Part shown: piece after piece, positions 15,978-25,286 of the stretch
Layout: each line of letters starts with the position of its first letter
Position numbering within the stretch: position 1 is the first letter of the stretch
Source of the DNA: SFWF01 sp045636705
Lineage (GTDB): Bacteria; Bacillota; Clostridia; Oscillospirales; Acutalibacteraceae
NCBI GenBank assembly: GCA_045636705.1
Contig: JAZTYA010000028.1
Location: 1-42,990, forward strand
Length of the DNA stretch: 42,990 bases
Direction of reading: 5' to 3'
Notes under the pieces: generated by a model
Seen by the model: only the letters and a program-made list of their open reading frames with translations
What the model was told of the DNA's origin: nothing
Database searches by the model: none
Program-made: the position numbers and the translations under genes

Positions 15978-15991
15978 AGAACAAATGTTCG
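15978..15991 (-). promoter_or_regulatory. LexA (DinR) operator of dinB
   Basis: Minus-strand reading CGAACATTTGTTCT matches the Gram-positive SOS box CGAAC-N4-GTTCG in all but the last base, with perfect GAAC/GTTC half-sites. It lies just downstream of the dinB -10 box, an ideal place to block initiation. Confidence 0.88.
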
Positions 15992-15999
15992 ATAATAAT

Positions 16000-16028
16000 A
16001 TCATACCGCAAACCTTCAAGAAAGTCAA
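16000..16028 (-). promoter_or_regulatory. SigA promoter of dinB
   Basis: Minus strand: TTGACT (16028-16023), 17-base spacer, TATGAT (16005-16000), followed after 8 bases by the LexA box. Confidence 0.82.
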
Positions 16029-16072
16029 TATATAAAATAATAAGAATAGTGGAAAAATTAGACATAAAATAA

Positions 16073-16101
16073 TTGAAAAAATCAAAATGTTGTGGTATTA
16101 T
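16073..16101 (+). promoter_or_regulatory. SigA promoter of lepA
   Basis: TTGAAA at 16073-16078, 17-base spacer, TATTAT at 16096-16101; 32 bases upstream of the lepA GTG and divergent from the dinB promoter. Confidence 0.75.
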
Positions 16102-16133
16102 GAGTTTAAATATACCAATAAGGAGAAAATCTG

Positions 16134-17939
16134 GTGGCATATCCGTTAGATAAAATTAGAAACTTTTGCATTGTTGCCCATATTGACCACGGTAAATCTA
16201 CCTTGGCTGACCGACTTTTGGAACTCACTCAGTCGGTGTCAGAGCGCGATATGGAAGAACAACTGCTTGACAGTATGGATTTAGAGCGTGAAAGAGGAAT
16301 TACAATTAAGGCTCATGCCGTAACCCTTTATTATAAGGCAAGTGATGGGGAAGAATATGAGCTTAACCTTATCGACACTCCTGGTCACGTTGACTTTAAT
16401 TACGAGGTTTCTCGTTCTCTTGCCGCTTGTGAGGGTGCGTTACTTGTTGTTGATGCTTCTCAAGGCATTGAGGCGCAGACCTTGGCAAACACCTATCTTG
16501 CGGTTGACCACGGACTTGAGCTTTTGCCTGTTATCAATAAAATCGACCTTCCTTCTGCAGACCCTGACAGAGTAATTTCAGAAATTGAGGATATTATCGG
16601 CATACCTGCAGAGGATGCTCCAAGAGTTTCTGCTAAGACAGGAATTAACATAGAAGAGGTTTTGGAACGTATTGTAACAGATATACCCGCACCGGAAGGA
16701 AACAGAGAAGAACCTTTATCTGCTCTGATTTTTGACTCTTATTATGATGCTTATAAGGGTGTTATTGTTTATTTCCGCGTTGTTAACGGTAAAATAAAAG
16801 CAGGGGATACAATTAAAATGATGGCAACGGGTGCCACTTTTGACGTTGTTGAGGTTGGCAGAAAACGCGCTACCTCTATGGAACCTTGCGAATATCTTGA
16901 GGCGGGCGAGGTAGGTTATCTTGCCGCCGCTATTAAGACTGTATCTGATGCCTGCGTCGGCGATACAATTACTCTTGCAAATAACCCGTGCAAGGAAGCA
17001 TTGCCCGGTTACCGCAAGGTAAATCCGGTTGTTTTCTGTGGTATTTATCCTGCAGACGGCGCCCGTTATACCGACCTTAGAGAAGCACTAGAAAAATTGC
17101 AACTTAACGATGCTTCACTTTTGTTTGAGCCTGAAACTTCTACCGCTTTAGGCTTTGGTTTCCGTTGTGGATTTTTAGGACTTCTTCATATGGAAATCAT
17201 ACAAGAAAGATTGGAACGCGAATATAATCTTGACCTTGTAACTACTGCTCCGAGCGTTATTTATAAATTTGCGCTAACCGACGGCAGCACTGTTTTTGTT
17301 GATAATCCGACAAATTATCCCGACCCTGCAACTATAGCGGAAGCTTTTGAACCTGTTGCAGACGTTCATATCTATAGCCCAAGTGAATACGTTGGCTCCA
17401 TTATGGAACTTTGTCAACAACGCCGCGGCGAATATACCGATATGAAATATATGGGCGATAGGGTTGATATTCATTATATTATGCCTATGGGCGAAATCGT
17501 TTACGACTTCTTTGATGCGCTTAAATCTCGCACCAAAGGATATGCTAGTTATGATTACGAAACCAAGGGCTATAATAAATCTAAACTTGTTAAGCTTGAC
17601 GTTTTACTTGCAGGTGACGTAGTGGATGCTCTCTCTTTTATAGTTCATACCGATAATGCTTATAACAGAGCAAGAAAGATTGCCGAAAGGCTTAAAGATT
17701 ACATTCCTCGCCAACTTTTCGAGGTTCCAATTCAAGTAGCGGTTGGCGGAAAAATTATTGCGCGTGAAACTGTTAAAGCTATGCGCAAGGACGTTCTTGC
17801 TAAATGTTACGGCGGTGATATTACCCGAAAGAAGAAACTCTTGGAGAAGCAAAAAGAGGGTAAAAAGAGAATGCGCCAGTTAGGCTCTGTTGAGGTTCCG
17901 CAGGAAGCATTTATGGCGGTTTTAAAGTTGGATGAGTAA
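16134..17939 (+). CDS. lepA: elongation factor 4 (LepA)
   Basis: Ribosome-binding translational GTPase that acts on stalled or mistranslocated ribosomes. Seen: the G1 motif AHIDHGKSTLADRLLE, G2/switch region ERERGITIKAHAV, G3 DTPGHVDF, G4 NKIDLP, then domains II, III and V, and the LepA-specific C-terminal domain (GGKIIARETVKAMRKDVLAK and GGDITRKKKLLEKQKEGKKR). The 601-residue length is exact for the family. The GTG start follows AAGGAG. The flippase-like gene follows 25 bases downstream and probably shares its promoter. Confidence 0.98.
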   Translation: MAYPLDKIRNFCIVAHIDHGKSTLADRLLELTQSVSERDMEEQLLDSMDLERERGITIKAHAVTLYYKASDGEEYELNLIDTPGHVDFNYEVSRSLAACEGALLVVDASQGIEAQTLANTYLAVDHGLELLPVINKIDLPSADPDRVISEIEDIIGIPAEDAPRVSAKTGINIEEVLERIVTDIPAPEGNREEPLSALIFDSYYDAYKGVIVYFRVVNGKIKAGDTIKMMATGATFDVVEVGRKRATSMEPCEYLEAGEVGYLAAAIKTVSDACVGDTITLANNPCKEALPGYRKVNPVVFCGIYPADGARYTDLREALEKLQLNDASLLFEPETSTALGFGFRCGFLGLLHMEIIQERLEREYNLDLVTTAPSVIYKFALTDGSTVFVDNPTNYPDPATIAEAFEPVADVHIYSPSEYVGSIMELCQQRRGEYTDMKYMGDRVDIHYIMPMGEIVYDFFDALKSRTKGYASYDYETKGYNKSKLVKLDVLLAGDVVDALSFIVHTDNAYNRARKIAERLKDYIPRQLFEVPIQVAVGGKIIARETVKAMRKDVLAKCYGGDITRKKKLLEKQKEGKKRMRQLGSVEVPQEAFMAVLKLDE

Positions 17940-17964
17940 TTAACCTTATGAAAGGAAGTTTAAA

Positions 17965-19611
17965 ATGAGTAAAAAATCACGTTTAAAAAGAGAAAATACA
18001 ACTTCCTTTTTAAAGAATGTATTAATGCTCATGTTTTCGCAAGTAGCGGTAAAGGCTTTAGGTCTTATTTACCGTGTTGTTATTGTCGACGTTGAAAACT
18101 TTGGTAACGTAGGAAACGGATATTATGCTACGGGGTATCAGATTTATATGATACTCCTGGCAATTTCTTCCCTTGGTATACCAAACGTTTTATCAAAACT
18201 GGTTTCAGAACGTGCCGCTAAAGGCGACTATAAGTCGGCATATAAGGTGTTTAAACTTTCACTTTATATGTTTGGTTCCTTTGGCGCATTTTTGGGACTG
18301 GTTTTATTTTTTGGTGCCGAATTTATTTCGGTTAATTTGCTTAAAGCGGAAGGTGTTAAATACACCCTTATGGTTTTAGCACCAGCGTTAGCTATTGTGC
18401 CTGTTTCTGCAGTTTTAAGAGGTTATTTTGCAGGTCTTGGCAGTATGAAGGCTAATAGCACTTCGCAGGTTATAGAACAGTTTTTCAACTGTGTTTTATC
18501 CATTGGATTTGTTTATGCTTGCGTTGGAAAAGACACTGCAATTATGGCGGCTGCAGGCAACCTTTCTACAACCTGTGCTTGCCTAATTGCACTATTCTAT
18601 TTAGTTCTCTTCTTTAGAAAAAGAAGGGGAGATATTCTTTATGAATGCTCCATTCAAACCTCTTTAGGTAACGAGAGAAACGGCGCCCTTATCAAAACGA
18701 TACTTGCGCTTTCAATTCCTATTACCTTAAGTTCTCTTATTTCAACTGCTGCGGCTACTATCGATACGATTACGGTTAGCCGTTGCATACAGTCGGCTTT
18801 ATCTTCTGTTATAAACGACGCTAAGGCACTTGAAGAAAAGGCAATGGAGCTTTATGGTGTTATGCAAAAATGCGAAACGCTAACCCACTTACCCTTAGCA
18901 ATAAGCGCAACGCTTTGCACCGCTATAGTTCCTGTAATTGCTTCTGCCTATGCTAAAAACGATAAGGAAGAAGCAAGAAAGAAAATAGGATTAGCATCCT
19001 TAATCAGCTGTCTTGTTATTTTCCCCTGCACAGGTGGATTTATTGCGCTTTCTTCTCCTATTCTAAAGCTTTTATATCCAAGCGTTCCGGATGGAGAGCT
19101 TATATTTATTTTACTTTCTTCTGTTTTGCCGTTAGCGGCTTTAACACAACTTTTAAACGGTGTTTTCTATGGAATCGGCAAGCAGGCCGTTCCTGCAATT
19201 TCGCTTGGTATAGGTTCGGTAGTGAAACTTGTTTTAAATCTTACACTTATGACTATTCCGTCTCTGAATATTTATGGCGCGGTAATAGGCACTATTGCTT
19301 ATCATATCGTTACCTTTATAATTCAAATAGCTTTACTTCTTCGTTATATGAAGCTTTCTCTTAACCTAGTAAAAATCGTATTAAAACCATTTGCTTCAGC
19401 CTTAATAATGTCGGTTGTTGTATTTGGTGCATATAATTTAATCGCCTCATTTAGCGGCAATACAATTGCCACGCTTCTTTCTATTTGTATAGGCGCGGTT
19501 GTCTATCTTGTTGCTTTGCTCTTTATGAAAACTTTAGAAGAGGAAGATTTGACAGGAATGCCTTTTGGCAATAAACTTTCAGCTCTATTAAAGAAAATGA
19601 GGCTTATATAA
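17965..19611 (+). CDS. MATE/MVF-type polysaccharide or lipid flippase (SpoVB-like)
   Basis: Integral membrane protein of 548 residues with about 14 predicted membrane helices, belonging to the oligosaccharidyl-lipid flippase branch that includes SpoVB, YtgP and MurJ. The opening SFLKNVLMLMFSQVAVKALGLIYR region followed by GYYATGYQIYMILLAISSLGIPNVLSKLVSER is characteristic. It probably moves a lipid-linked cell-wall or spore-cortex precursor across the membrane. Which member of the branch it is (vegetative YtgP-like or sporulation SpoVB-like) cannot be decided here. The ATG follows AAAGGAAG. Its stop codon shares one base with the next gene's ATG. Confidence 0.85.
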   Translation: MSKKSRLKRENTTSFLKNVLMLMFSQVAVKALGLIYRVVIVDVENFGNVGNGYYATGYQIYMILLAISSLGIPNVLSKLVSERAAKGDYKSAYKVFKLSLYMFGSFGAFLGLVLFFGAEFISVNLLKAEGVKYTLMVLAPALAIVPVSAVLRGYFAGLGSMKANSTSQVIEQFFNCVLSIGFVYACVGKDTAIMAAAGNLSTTCACLIALFYLVLFFRKRRGDILYECSIQTSLGNERNGALIKTILALSIPITLSSLISTAAATIDTITVSRCIQSALSSVINDAKALEEKAMELYGVMQKCETLTHLPLAISATLCTAIVPVIASAYAKNDKEEARKKIGLASLISCLVIFPCTGGFIALSSPILKLLYPSVPDGELIFILLSSVLPLAALTQLLNGVFYGIGKQAVPAISLGIGSVVKLVLNLTLMTIPSLNIYGAVIGTIAYHIVTFIIQIALLLRYMKLSLNLVKIVLKPFASALIMSVVVFGAYNLIASFSGNTIATLLSICIGAVVYLVALLFMKTLEEEDLTGMPFGNKLSALLKKMRLI

Positions 19612-20264
19612 TGTTTGATTATATATTTTTTGATTTAGATGGTACGGTTGCGAATTCAAAAGAAGGTGTGACAACTTCGGTTGCGTATTCCCTTAAAAGA
19701 CTTAACGCTCCGGCTCTCGACGAGGCAACGCTTGAAAAGTTCATAGGACCACCGCTTGTTGATTCTTATATCAAGTATTGTGGATTTAATAGGGAAGAGG
19801 CCCTTGATGCGATAAATAAATATCGTGAGTATTATAAGGACACCGGAATTTATAAGTTCGTTTTATATGACGGAATCAAAGAAATGCTAACGTCCTTAAA
19901 AGAAAACGGCAAAAAGCTTTATATTGCAACATCTAAACCTGAAATTTTCGCTAATAAAATACTAAATAAAGCAGATATACTAGAACTCTTTGACGGCGTC
20001 TTCGGAGCTACCTTGGACTCCTCCAGAGTTAAGAAGGCCGACGTCTTAAAGTATGCTTTATCAAACTTAAACCTTGAGGATATCTCGAAGGCTGTATTAG
20101 TAGGAGATACCATTTTTGACGTTGAGGGAGCAAAGACTTTGGGTTTGGCTTCTTTAGCGGTTACTTACGGCTATGAAGATAGGGAAGGTTTAGTTGCGTC
20201 TAACCCTGATTTCTTAGCAGACTCGGTTGCTGAAATTAAGTCTATAATTTTATCTAAAACATAG
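19611..20264 (+). CDS. HAD family hydrolase (phosphoglycolate phosphatase/PpaX-like)
   Basis: Haloacid dehalogenase phosphatase of 217 residues. Motif I is FFDLDGTVANS with the nucleophilic Asp near residue 7, motif II lies in LYIATSKPE (Thr/Ser), and motif III/IV in KAVLVGDTIFDVEGAKTLGL. The cap domain is helical and inserted after motif I, so it is a subclass IA enzyme such as Gph, PpaX or PgmB. The substrate is not predictable. It overlaps the flippase gene by one base (TAATG), so it is translated from the same transcript. A new promoter starts 10 bases after its stop codon. Confidence 0.88.
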   Translation: MFDYIFFDLDGTVANSKEGVTTSVAYSLKRLNAPALDEATLEKFIGPPLVDSYIKYCGFNREEALDAINKYREYYKDTGIYKFVLYDGIKEMLTSLKENGKKLYIATSKPEIFANKILNKADILELFDGVFGATLDSSRVKKADVLKYALSNLNLEDISKAVLVGDTIFDVEGAKTLGLASLAVTYGYEDREGLVASNPDFLADSVAEIKSIILSKT

Positions 20265-20273
20265 AAATTACTA

Positions 20274-20302
20274 TTGATTTTACTGTAATTTTGTGGTAAA
20301 AT
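20274..20302 (+). promoter_or_regulatory. SigA promoter of the hexuronate operon
   Basis: TTGATT at 20274-20279, 17-base spacer, TAAAAT at 20297-20302. It leaves an 80-base leader before uxaC. Confidence 0.7.
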
Positions 20303-20320
20303 TTAATGAGAAAATTTAAG

Positions 20321-20372
20321 CAAAGCACTATATCTGCTTTAGGGTTAATTTACCACTCGGATTAATGCTTTG
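20321..20372 (+). promoter_or_regulatory. inverted repeats in the uxaC leader
   Basis: CAAAGCA (20321-20327) faces TGCTTT at 20335-20340 across 7 bases and again TGCTTTG at 20366-20372. The repeats sit downstream of the promoter and could be a GntR- or LacI-type operator for uronate induction, or alternative mRNA hairpins. No regulator gene is adjacent. Confidence 0.35.
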
Positions 20373-20388
20373 ATTAGGAGGAAAACTT

Positions 20389-21750
20389 GTGACTAAAAAG
20401 TACATGTTAAGCACAAAAACTGCTGAAAAATTATACGGCACTGCAAAGGACTTACCGATTGTAGATTACCATTGTCATCTATCTCCAAAGGAAATTTTTG
20501 AAGACAAGCCGTTTACTAATATTGGTGAAGTTTGGCTTGGTGCAGACCATTATAAGTGGAGACTTATGAGAACTGCAGGTATTGACGAAAAATACATAAC
20601 CGGCGACTCTACCTTTAAAGAGAAATTCTTAAAATATTGCGAAGCAATTGAATTTGCTGCCGGCCATCCGCTTTACCATTGGTCACATATGGAATTAAAG
20701 CAGTTCTTTAACATTGATATGACTATCAATGCTGCTAATGCAGAGGTTATCTGGGAAAAGGCTAATAAATATATTGCCGACACAAATATGTCACCCAGAA
20801 AGCTTATCGAAAAATCAAACGTTGAAATTATCTGCACAACCGATGATATTATTGATGATTTAGCTTGGCACAAGAAAATAGCAGAAGACAAGTCTTTTGC
20901 TACCAAGGTTCTTCCATCATACAGAACAGATAATCTTTTACTCGTGCGTCGCGACGGATATCTTGATTACGTTAAAAAGTTAAGTGAAGTTAGCGGTATT
21001 GAGGTTAAAGATATCGATTCACTTAAAAAAGCAGTAGAAAGCCGTCTTGATTATTTCTATGATGCGGGTTGCCGTGTTACCGACCTTGGCATTCCGCTAT
21101 TCCCAAACAGAATTGCTGATGAAAAGGAAGCTAACAAAACATATAAGGCAATTTTGGCTGGCAAAACAATTACCGATGAAGAATATAACGGCTTTGTTGG
21201 ATATATGTATATCTTCACAAACGGACTATATAAGCAAAAGGGTATGATTTCTCAGTGGCATTTGGCCGTTGTAAGAAATGCTAACTCTGTCTTGTTCGGT
21301 AATCTTGGCGCTGACTGCGGTGTTGACTGTGTTGGCAACGTTGTAAATGGCGCTGACCTTGCTATGATGCTTGATGCTATCAATAAAGAAACCGGTCTAC
21401 CTACAACTGTTATTTATTCGCTCAACGAATCTAATATTGCCCAAATTGCTTCTATTGCAGGTTCGTTCCCTGGCGTTAAATGTGGTGCTGCTTGGTGGTT
21501 CTGCGACCACAAGCGCGGTATTGAAGATGAAATTAAGGTTATTTCAGAGAATGGTTCTCTTGGCGAATTCTACGGCATGCTTACCGACTCAAGAAGTTTC
21601 TTATCCTATGCTCGTCACGATTACTTCAGAAGAATTCTTTGCAGCGTAATCGGTGAATGGGTAGAAAAGGGAGAATTCTCAAAGGATGCAGCTGAAAGAC
21701 TAGTTGCCAAAATTTGTTATAACAACATTAAGAAAGCTATAGGTGAATAA
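20389..21750 (+). CDS. uxaC: glucuronate isomerase
   Basis: Isomerises D-glucuronate to D-fructuronate (and D-galacturonate to D-tagaturonate), the first cytoplasmic step of hexuronate breakdown. Amidohydrolase-like TIM barrel with the metal motif VDYHCHLSPKEI near residue 25 and the family signatures EVWLGADHYKWRLMRTAGI and AAWWFCDHKRGIE. The 453-residue length is near normal (about 465-470). The GTG start follows TAGGAGG 7 bases upstream. It leads an operon that runs without visible terminator to 27645, and uxuA starts 2 bases after its stop codon. Confidence 0.96.
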   Translation: MTKKYMLSTKTAEKLYGTAKDLPIVDYHCHLSPKEIFEDKPFTNIGEVWLGADHYKWRLMRTAGIDEKYITGDSTFKEKFLKYCEAIEFAAGHPLYHWSHMELKQFFNIDMTINAANAEVIWEKANKYIADTNMSPRKLIEKSNVEIICTTDDIIDDLAWHKKIAEDKSFATKVLPSYRTDNLLLVRRDGYLDYVKKLSEVSGIEVKDIDSLKKAVESRLDYFYDAGCRVTDLGIPLFPNRIADEKEANKTYKAILAGKTITDEEYNGFVGYMYIFTNGLYKQKGMISQWHLAVVRNANSVLFGNLGADCGVDCVGNVVNGADLAMMLDAINKETGLPTTVIYSLNESNIAQIASIAGSFPGVKCGAAWWFCDHKRGIEDEIKVISENGSLGEFYGMLTDSRSFLSYARHDYFRRILCSVIGEWVEKGEFSKDAAERLVAKICYNNIKKAIGE

Positions 21751-21752
21751 TT

Positions 21753-22799
21753 ATGAAAATGTCATTTCGCTGGTATGGTGAATCTGACCAGATAACACTT
21801 GAACAGATAAGACAAATTCCTAATATGCGTTCAATCGTTTCTGCGGTTTATGACGTTAAACCGGGTGAAGTTTGGCCTGAGGAAAGCTTAAAAAGAATGA
21901 AGGAACTTGTTGAAGCTAACGGTATGCTTTTTGATATCGTTGAGTCTGTTCCTGTTCCTGAGGAAATTAAACTTGGTACCGAAAAGGCAGACGAGCTTAC
22001 AGAAATTTACTGTGAAAACATTCGTCGTTGCGCAAAGTACGGCATTAAATGTATAACTTATAACTTTATGCCTGTTTTTGACTGGACAAGAACTCAGCTT
22101 GATAAAAAGGCAGACGATGGTTCTACAAGTCTTGTTATGTATTGGGAACAGATGAAGGATTTAAATCCTTTAGAGGATGATATCCATCTTCCCGGTTGGG
22201 ATTCTAGCTACACTCAAGAAGAGGTTAGAGACTTAATCAAGGCTTATGGCGAAATCGGCGAAGAAGGATTATGGAAGAACCTTGAAAAGTTCTTAAAGAA
22301 GATAATTCCTGTTGCTGAAGAATGTGATGTTAGAATGGCTATACATCCCGATGACCCGCCATATCCAATCTTTGGTATCCCAAGAATTATCACTAACGAA
22401 GCCAATCTTGACAGATTACTTGCTATTGTTGATAGCCCTGCTAACAGCCTTTGCTTCTGCACAGGCTCCTTAGGATGTGCTAGCTTTAACGATATTCCAA
22501 GAATGGTTCGTAAATATAGCGCTATGGACAGAATTGCGTTTATGCACATTCGTCAGGTTACTCTTATGGATGATGGAAGCTTTGAAGAAAGCGGACATTT
22601 ATCCAAGTGCGGAAGCCTTGATATGTATGAAATCGTAAAGGCTTTAGCTGAAACCGGTTTCGACGGCTACGTTCGTCCTGACCATGGTAGAATGATTTGG
22701 GGAGAGACCGGAAAACCCGGTTATGGCCTTTATGACCGTGCTCTTGGCGCCACCTATATTAACGGATTATTTGAGGCTTGCGAAAAGGCTTTAGATTAG
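21753..22799 (+). CDS. uxuA: mannonate dehydratase
   Basis: Dehydrates D-mannonate to 2-keto-3-deoxygluconate. The N-terminal MKMSFRWYGESDQITLEQIRQIP and the TIM-barrel motifs YNFMPVFDWTRT, MAIHPDDPPYPIFG and FMHIRQV are characteristic of UxuA, and Cys/His residues of the metal site appear in SLCFCTGSLG and RPDHGRM. The 348-residue length fits the family (about 350-395). It lies directly between uxaC and the SDR oxidoreductase. Together the three carry out glucuronate to fructuronate, to mannonate, to 2-keto-3-deoxygluconate. KdgK and KdgA, needed to finish the route, are not in the window. Confidence 0.96.
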   Translation: MKMSFRWYGESDQITLEQIRQIPNMRSIVSAVYDVKPGEVWPEESLKRMKELVEANGMLFDIVESVPVPEEIKLGTEKADELTEIYCENIRRCAKYGIKCITYNFMPVFDWTRTQLDKKADDGSTSLVMYWEQMKDLNPLEDDIHLPGWDSSYTQEEVRDLIKAYGEIGEEGLWKNLEKFLKKIIPVAEECDVRMAIHPDDPPYPIFGIPRIITNEANLDRLLAIVDSPANSLCFCTGSLGCASFNDIPRMVRKYSAMDRIAFMHIRQVTLMDDGSFEESGHLSKCGSLDMYEIVKALAETGFDGYVRPDHGRMIWGETGKPGYGLYDRALGATYINGLFEACEKALD

Positions 22800-22827
22800 T
22801 CTTAATTTAAAAGAAAGGTAAAACGAC

Positions 22828-23679
22828 ATGAATAAAAATGTTTTAAACACAGATTTAACCAACAAAGTTGCAGTTGTTACAGGTGCAGGTGGAGTACTTT
22901 GCTCTGCATTTGCTAAAACCTTAGCTCGCGCAGGCGCAAAGGTGGCACTACTTGACCTTAACCTTGATGCAGCAAAGGCTTTTGCTGATGAAATCGTAGC
23001 AGAAGGTGGAGTTGCTAAGGCTTATTCTTGCAACGTTTTAGATAAGGCAATATGCGAAGACGTAGCTAAAGAGGTTATGAACGATTTCGGACCTTGCGAC
23101 ATTTTAATTAACGGCGCTGGCGGTAATAATCCTAGAGCTACTACCGATAAGGAGTATTTTGAGGTTGGCGATATTGATGCTGACACAAAGAGCTTCTTCG
23201 ACCTTGAAAGTGCAGGAGTTGAGTTTGTATTCAACCTAAACTTCCTTGGTACTCTTATTCCAACACAGGCTTTTGCAAAACAAATGGTTGGCAGAGATGG
23301 CTGCAACATTCTTAACATTTCAAGTATGAATGCTTATACTCCTCTTACTAAAATTCCTGCTTATTCAGGCGCTAAGGCTGCCATTTCTAACTTTACACAG
23401 TGGTTAGCAGTTCATTTTAGCAAGGTTGGTATCCGCGTGAATGCTATTGCTCCTGGTTTCTTCTCAACCAAGCAGAATGCAAAACTTCTATTTAACGATG
23501 ACGGCACACCTACAGCTCGTACCGGAAAGATTTTAGCGGCTACTCCTATGGGCCGTTTTGGTGAGTCTGACGAGCTTGATGGCGGACTTTTATTCTTACT
23601 TAATAATGAAGCTGCAAGCTTTATTACAGGTGTAGTTCTACCAATTGACGGTGGATTCTCAGCATATTCGGGGGTTTAA
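22828..23679 (+). CDS. SDR-family fructuronate reductase (UxuB/YjmF-like)
   Basis: NAD(P)-dependent short-chain dehydrogenase, best read as the D-fructuronate to D-mannonate reductase (D-mannonate oxidoreductase) by analogy with Bacillus YjmF, which also sits beside uxuA. Seen: the nucleotide motif VVTGAGGVLCSAFAKTLARAG, NGAGG, the catalytic Ser in NISSMNAY and Tyr-x-x-x-Lys in AYSGAKAA, then INAIAPGFF and the C-terminal VLPIDGGFSAYSGV. The 283-residue length is normal for this branch, with the insertion typical of it (ATTDKEYFEVGDIDADTKSF) after the NGAGG motif. ATG follows AAAGAAAGG. The physiological direction and cofactor are inferred. Confidence 0.87.
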   Translation: MNKNVLNTDLTNKVAVVTGAGGVLCSAFAKTLARAGAKVALLDLNLDAAKAFADEIVAEGGVAKAYSCNVLDKAICEDVAKEVMNDFGPCDILINGAGGNNPRATTDKEYFEVGDIDADTKSFFDLESAGVEFVFNLNFLGTLIPTQAFAKQMVGRDGCNILNISSMNAYTPLTKIPAYSGAKAAISNFTQWLAVHFSKVGIRVNAIAPGFFSTKQNAKLLFNDDGTPTARTGKILAATPMGRFGESDELDGGLLFLLNNEAASFITGVVLPIDGGFSAYSGV

Positions 23680-23682
23680 TCA

Positions 23683-24528
23683 ATGAGCGATATTAAAATT
23701 TTTGGTTTTGCCGATGAGGCAGATGCAAAATTTGATGGCCAGATTGAGGCCATGAAAAGAAACAACCTTGATGGTCTTGAAATTAGAGGTGTTGACGGCG
23801 TTAGTATTGCTGACATTACCTTAGACACGGCAAAAGAGGTTAAGAAAAAATTAGACGATGCAGGATTTCCTGTTTGGTCTATCGGTTCTCCTATAGGAAA
23901 AATCAGACTTGATGAGGATTTTGAGGCTCACAAGGATAAATTTAAGAATTTACTTGAGATTTCAAAGATTTTAAACACCAACAACATGCGCATTTTCTCA
24001 TTCTTTATGCCAAAAGGCGAAGATTATAGCCTATATAGAAATCAGGTTATTGAGAATTTAAGTGAACTTATTGAAATCGCTAAACCTTATGACATTAATA
24101 TTTGTCATGAGAACGAAAAGGGTATTTACGGTGACATCGCTTCAAGATGTTTAGACCTACTTACCAGTGTTCCTAACTTAAAGGGCATTTATGACCCCGC
24201 AAACTTCCTGCAGTGCGGAGAAAACACCTTAGAGGCTTGGGAACTTCTAAAGCCATACATTTACTACATGCATATTAAGGACGTTAGAGAAGACGGCAAG
24301 ATTGTTCCTGCTGGTACAGGAGCTGGCGAAATTAAAGAACTTGCTCGTCGTTTTATCGAAAACGGTGGCAGATGCTTTACAATGGAACCACATTTGTCTG
24401 TTTTCGATGGCTTAGCAGCACTTGAAAATGAAGATGAAAAGAGCTTGGTTGGCGCTGGCGAATTTATTTTCAAAACAACAGAGGAAGCTTTTGACGCAGG
24501 TTGCACTGCTTTCAAAAAATTAATTTAA
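23683..24528 (+). CDS. sugar phosphate isomerase/epimerase-like TIM barrel (first copy)
   Basis: Member of the xylose isomerase-like/AP endonuclease 2 TIM-barrel superfamily, 281 residues. Candidate metal ligands are the Glu of CHENEKGIYGD, the Asp of GIYDPANFLQCG, the His of YYMHIKDV and the Glu of FTMEPHLSVF, the usual Glu-Asp-His-Glu set. Members of the family isomerise or epimerise sugars and keto-sugars, and some act as lyases on 3-keto glycosides; the reaction here cannot be read from sequence. It begins 3 bases after the SDR stop and is separated by 13 bases from a second, distant TIM-barrel gene, so it belongs to the uronate operon. Confidence 0.82.
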   Translation: MSDIKIFGFADEADAKFDGQIEAMKRNNLDGLEIRGVDGVSIADITLDTAKEVKKKLDDAGFPVWSIGSPIGKIRLDEDFEAHKDKFKNLLEISKILNTNNMRIFSFFMPKGEDYSLYRNQVIENLSELIEIAKPYDINICHENEKGIYGDIASRCLDLLTSVPNLKGIYDPANFLQCGENTLEAWELLKPYIYYMHIKDVREDGKIVPAGTGAGEIKELARRFIENGGRCFTMEPHLSVFDGLAALENEDEKSLVGAGEFIFKTTEEAFDAGCTAFKKLI

Positions 24529-24541
24529 GGGGCTGAATGTT

Positions 24542-25285
24542 ATGGAAATAGGAATGCAGATTTATTCTTTAAGAGATTACTGTAAAACTCTTGATGAGTT
24601 TTCTGAAACCTTAAAGAAGGTTGCTGATGTTGGTTATAACATCGTTCAAGTTTCAGGCACCTGTGCATACGAGGCTGACTGGCTTAAAAACGAATTAGAC
24701 AAGAATGGATTAAAGTGCGTTTTAACTCACGTTTCTCCTATGGCTTTGTTTAATGAGATGGATAAGACTGCTGCTGACCATACAGTATTTGGTTGTAAAA
24801 ACATAGGTATCGGTTGGTACGGCTTTGATGACACAAAGGAAAAATACGATGAGTTTTTAAGACTTTTCGTACCCGTTGCCAAGAAGCTTAAAGAGAGAGG
24901 CAAATACTTTATGTATCACAACCACGACCAAGAGTTTAACAAGCTTGACGGTAAGTTGGTTCTAGAGAAGTTAACAGAAGACTTTGCACCGGATGAAATG
25001 GGCTTTATTCTTGATACTTTCTGGGTTCAAGCAGGCGGCGGAGACCCCGCTTGGTGGCTCGAACATCTTAAGGGCAGAGTACCTTGCATACACTTAAAAG
25101 ACTATGCTTACGGAAGAAAGGTTGCAGTTTTAGGCGAAGGAAACCTAAACTTTGACCGCATCTTTGAAAAAGCAGAGGCTGCCGGAACAGAATATATGCT
25201 CGTTGAGCAAGACGAATACTTTGGGGACGACCCGTTCGATTGCATGAAACGCAGCTATAAATATTTAAAATCGAGAGGTTTTTAA
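24542..25285 (+). CDS. sugar phosphate isomerase/epimerase-like TIM barrel (second copy)
   Basis: Second xylose isomerase-like TIM barrel, 247 residues, only distantly similar to its neighbour. It opens EIGMQIYSLRDYCKTLDEF and shows the ligands in FMYHNHDQEFNK, FILDTFWVQAGGGDPAWWLE, CIHLKDYAYG and MLVEQDEYFGDDPF. The WVQAGGGDPAWWLE and HLKD regions recur in proteins that work next to Gfo/Idh/MocA dehydrogenases on inositols or keto-sugars. It ends one base before the first such dehydrogenase in this operon. Substrate unknown. Ribosome site TTAAGGGG. Confidence 0.85.
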   Translation: MEIGMQIYSLRDYCKTLDEFSETLKKVADVGYNIVQVSGTCAYEADWLKNELDKNGLKCVLTHVSPMALFNEMDKTAADHTVFGCKNIGIGWYGFDDTKEKYDEFLRLFVPVAKKLKERGKYFMYHNHDQEFNKLDGKLVLEKLTEDFAPDEMGFILDTFWVQAGGGDPAWWLEHLKGRVPCIHLKDYAYGRKVAVLGEGNLNFDRIFEKAEAAGTEYMLVEQDEYFGDDPFDCMKRSYKYLKSRGF

Positions 25286-25286
25286 A

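Noticed and set aside
15955..16140. N-terminal extension of DNA polymerase IV on the minus strand
   Set aside because: The open frame continues to the lepA start, but it covers the dinB promoter, the LexA box and the ribosome site; the conserved protein begins at DKVILHVD.
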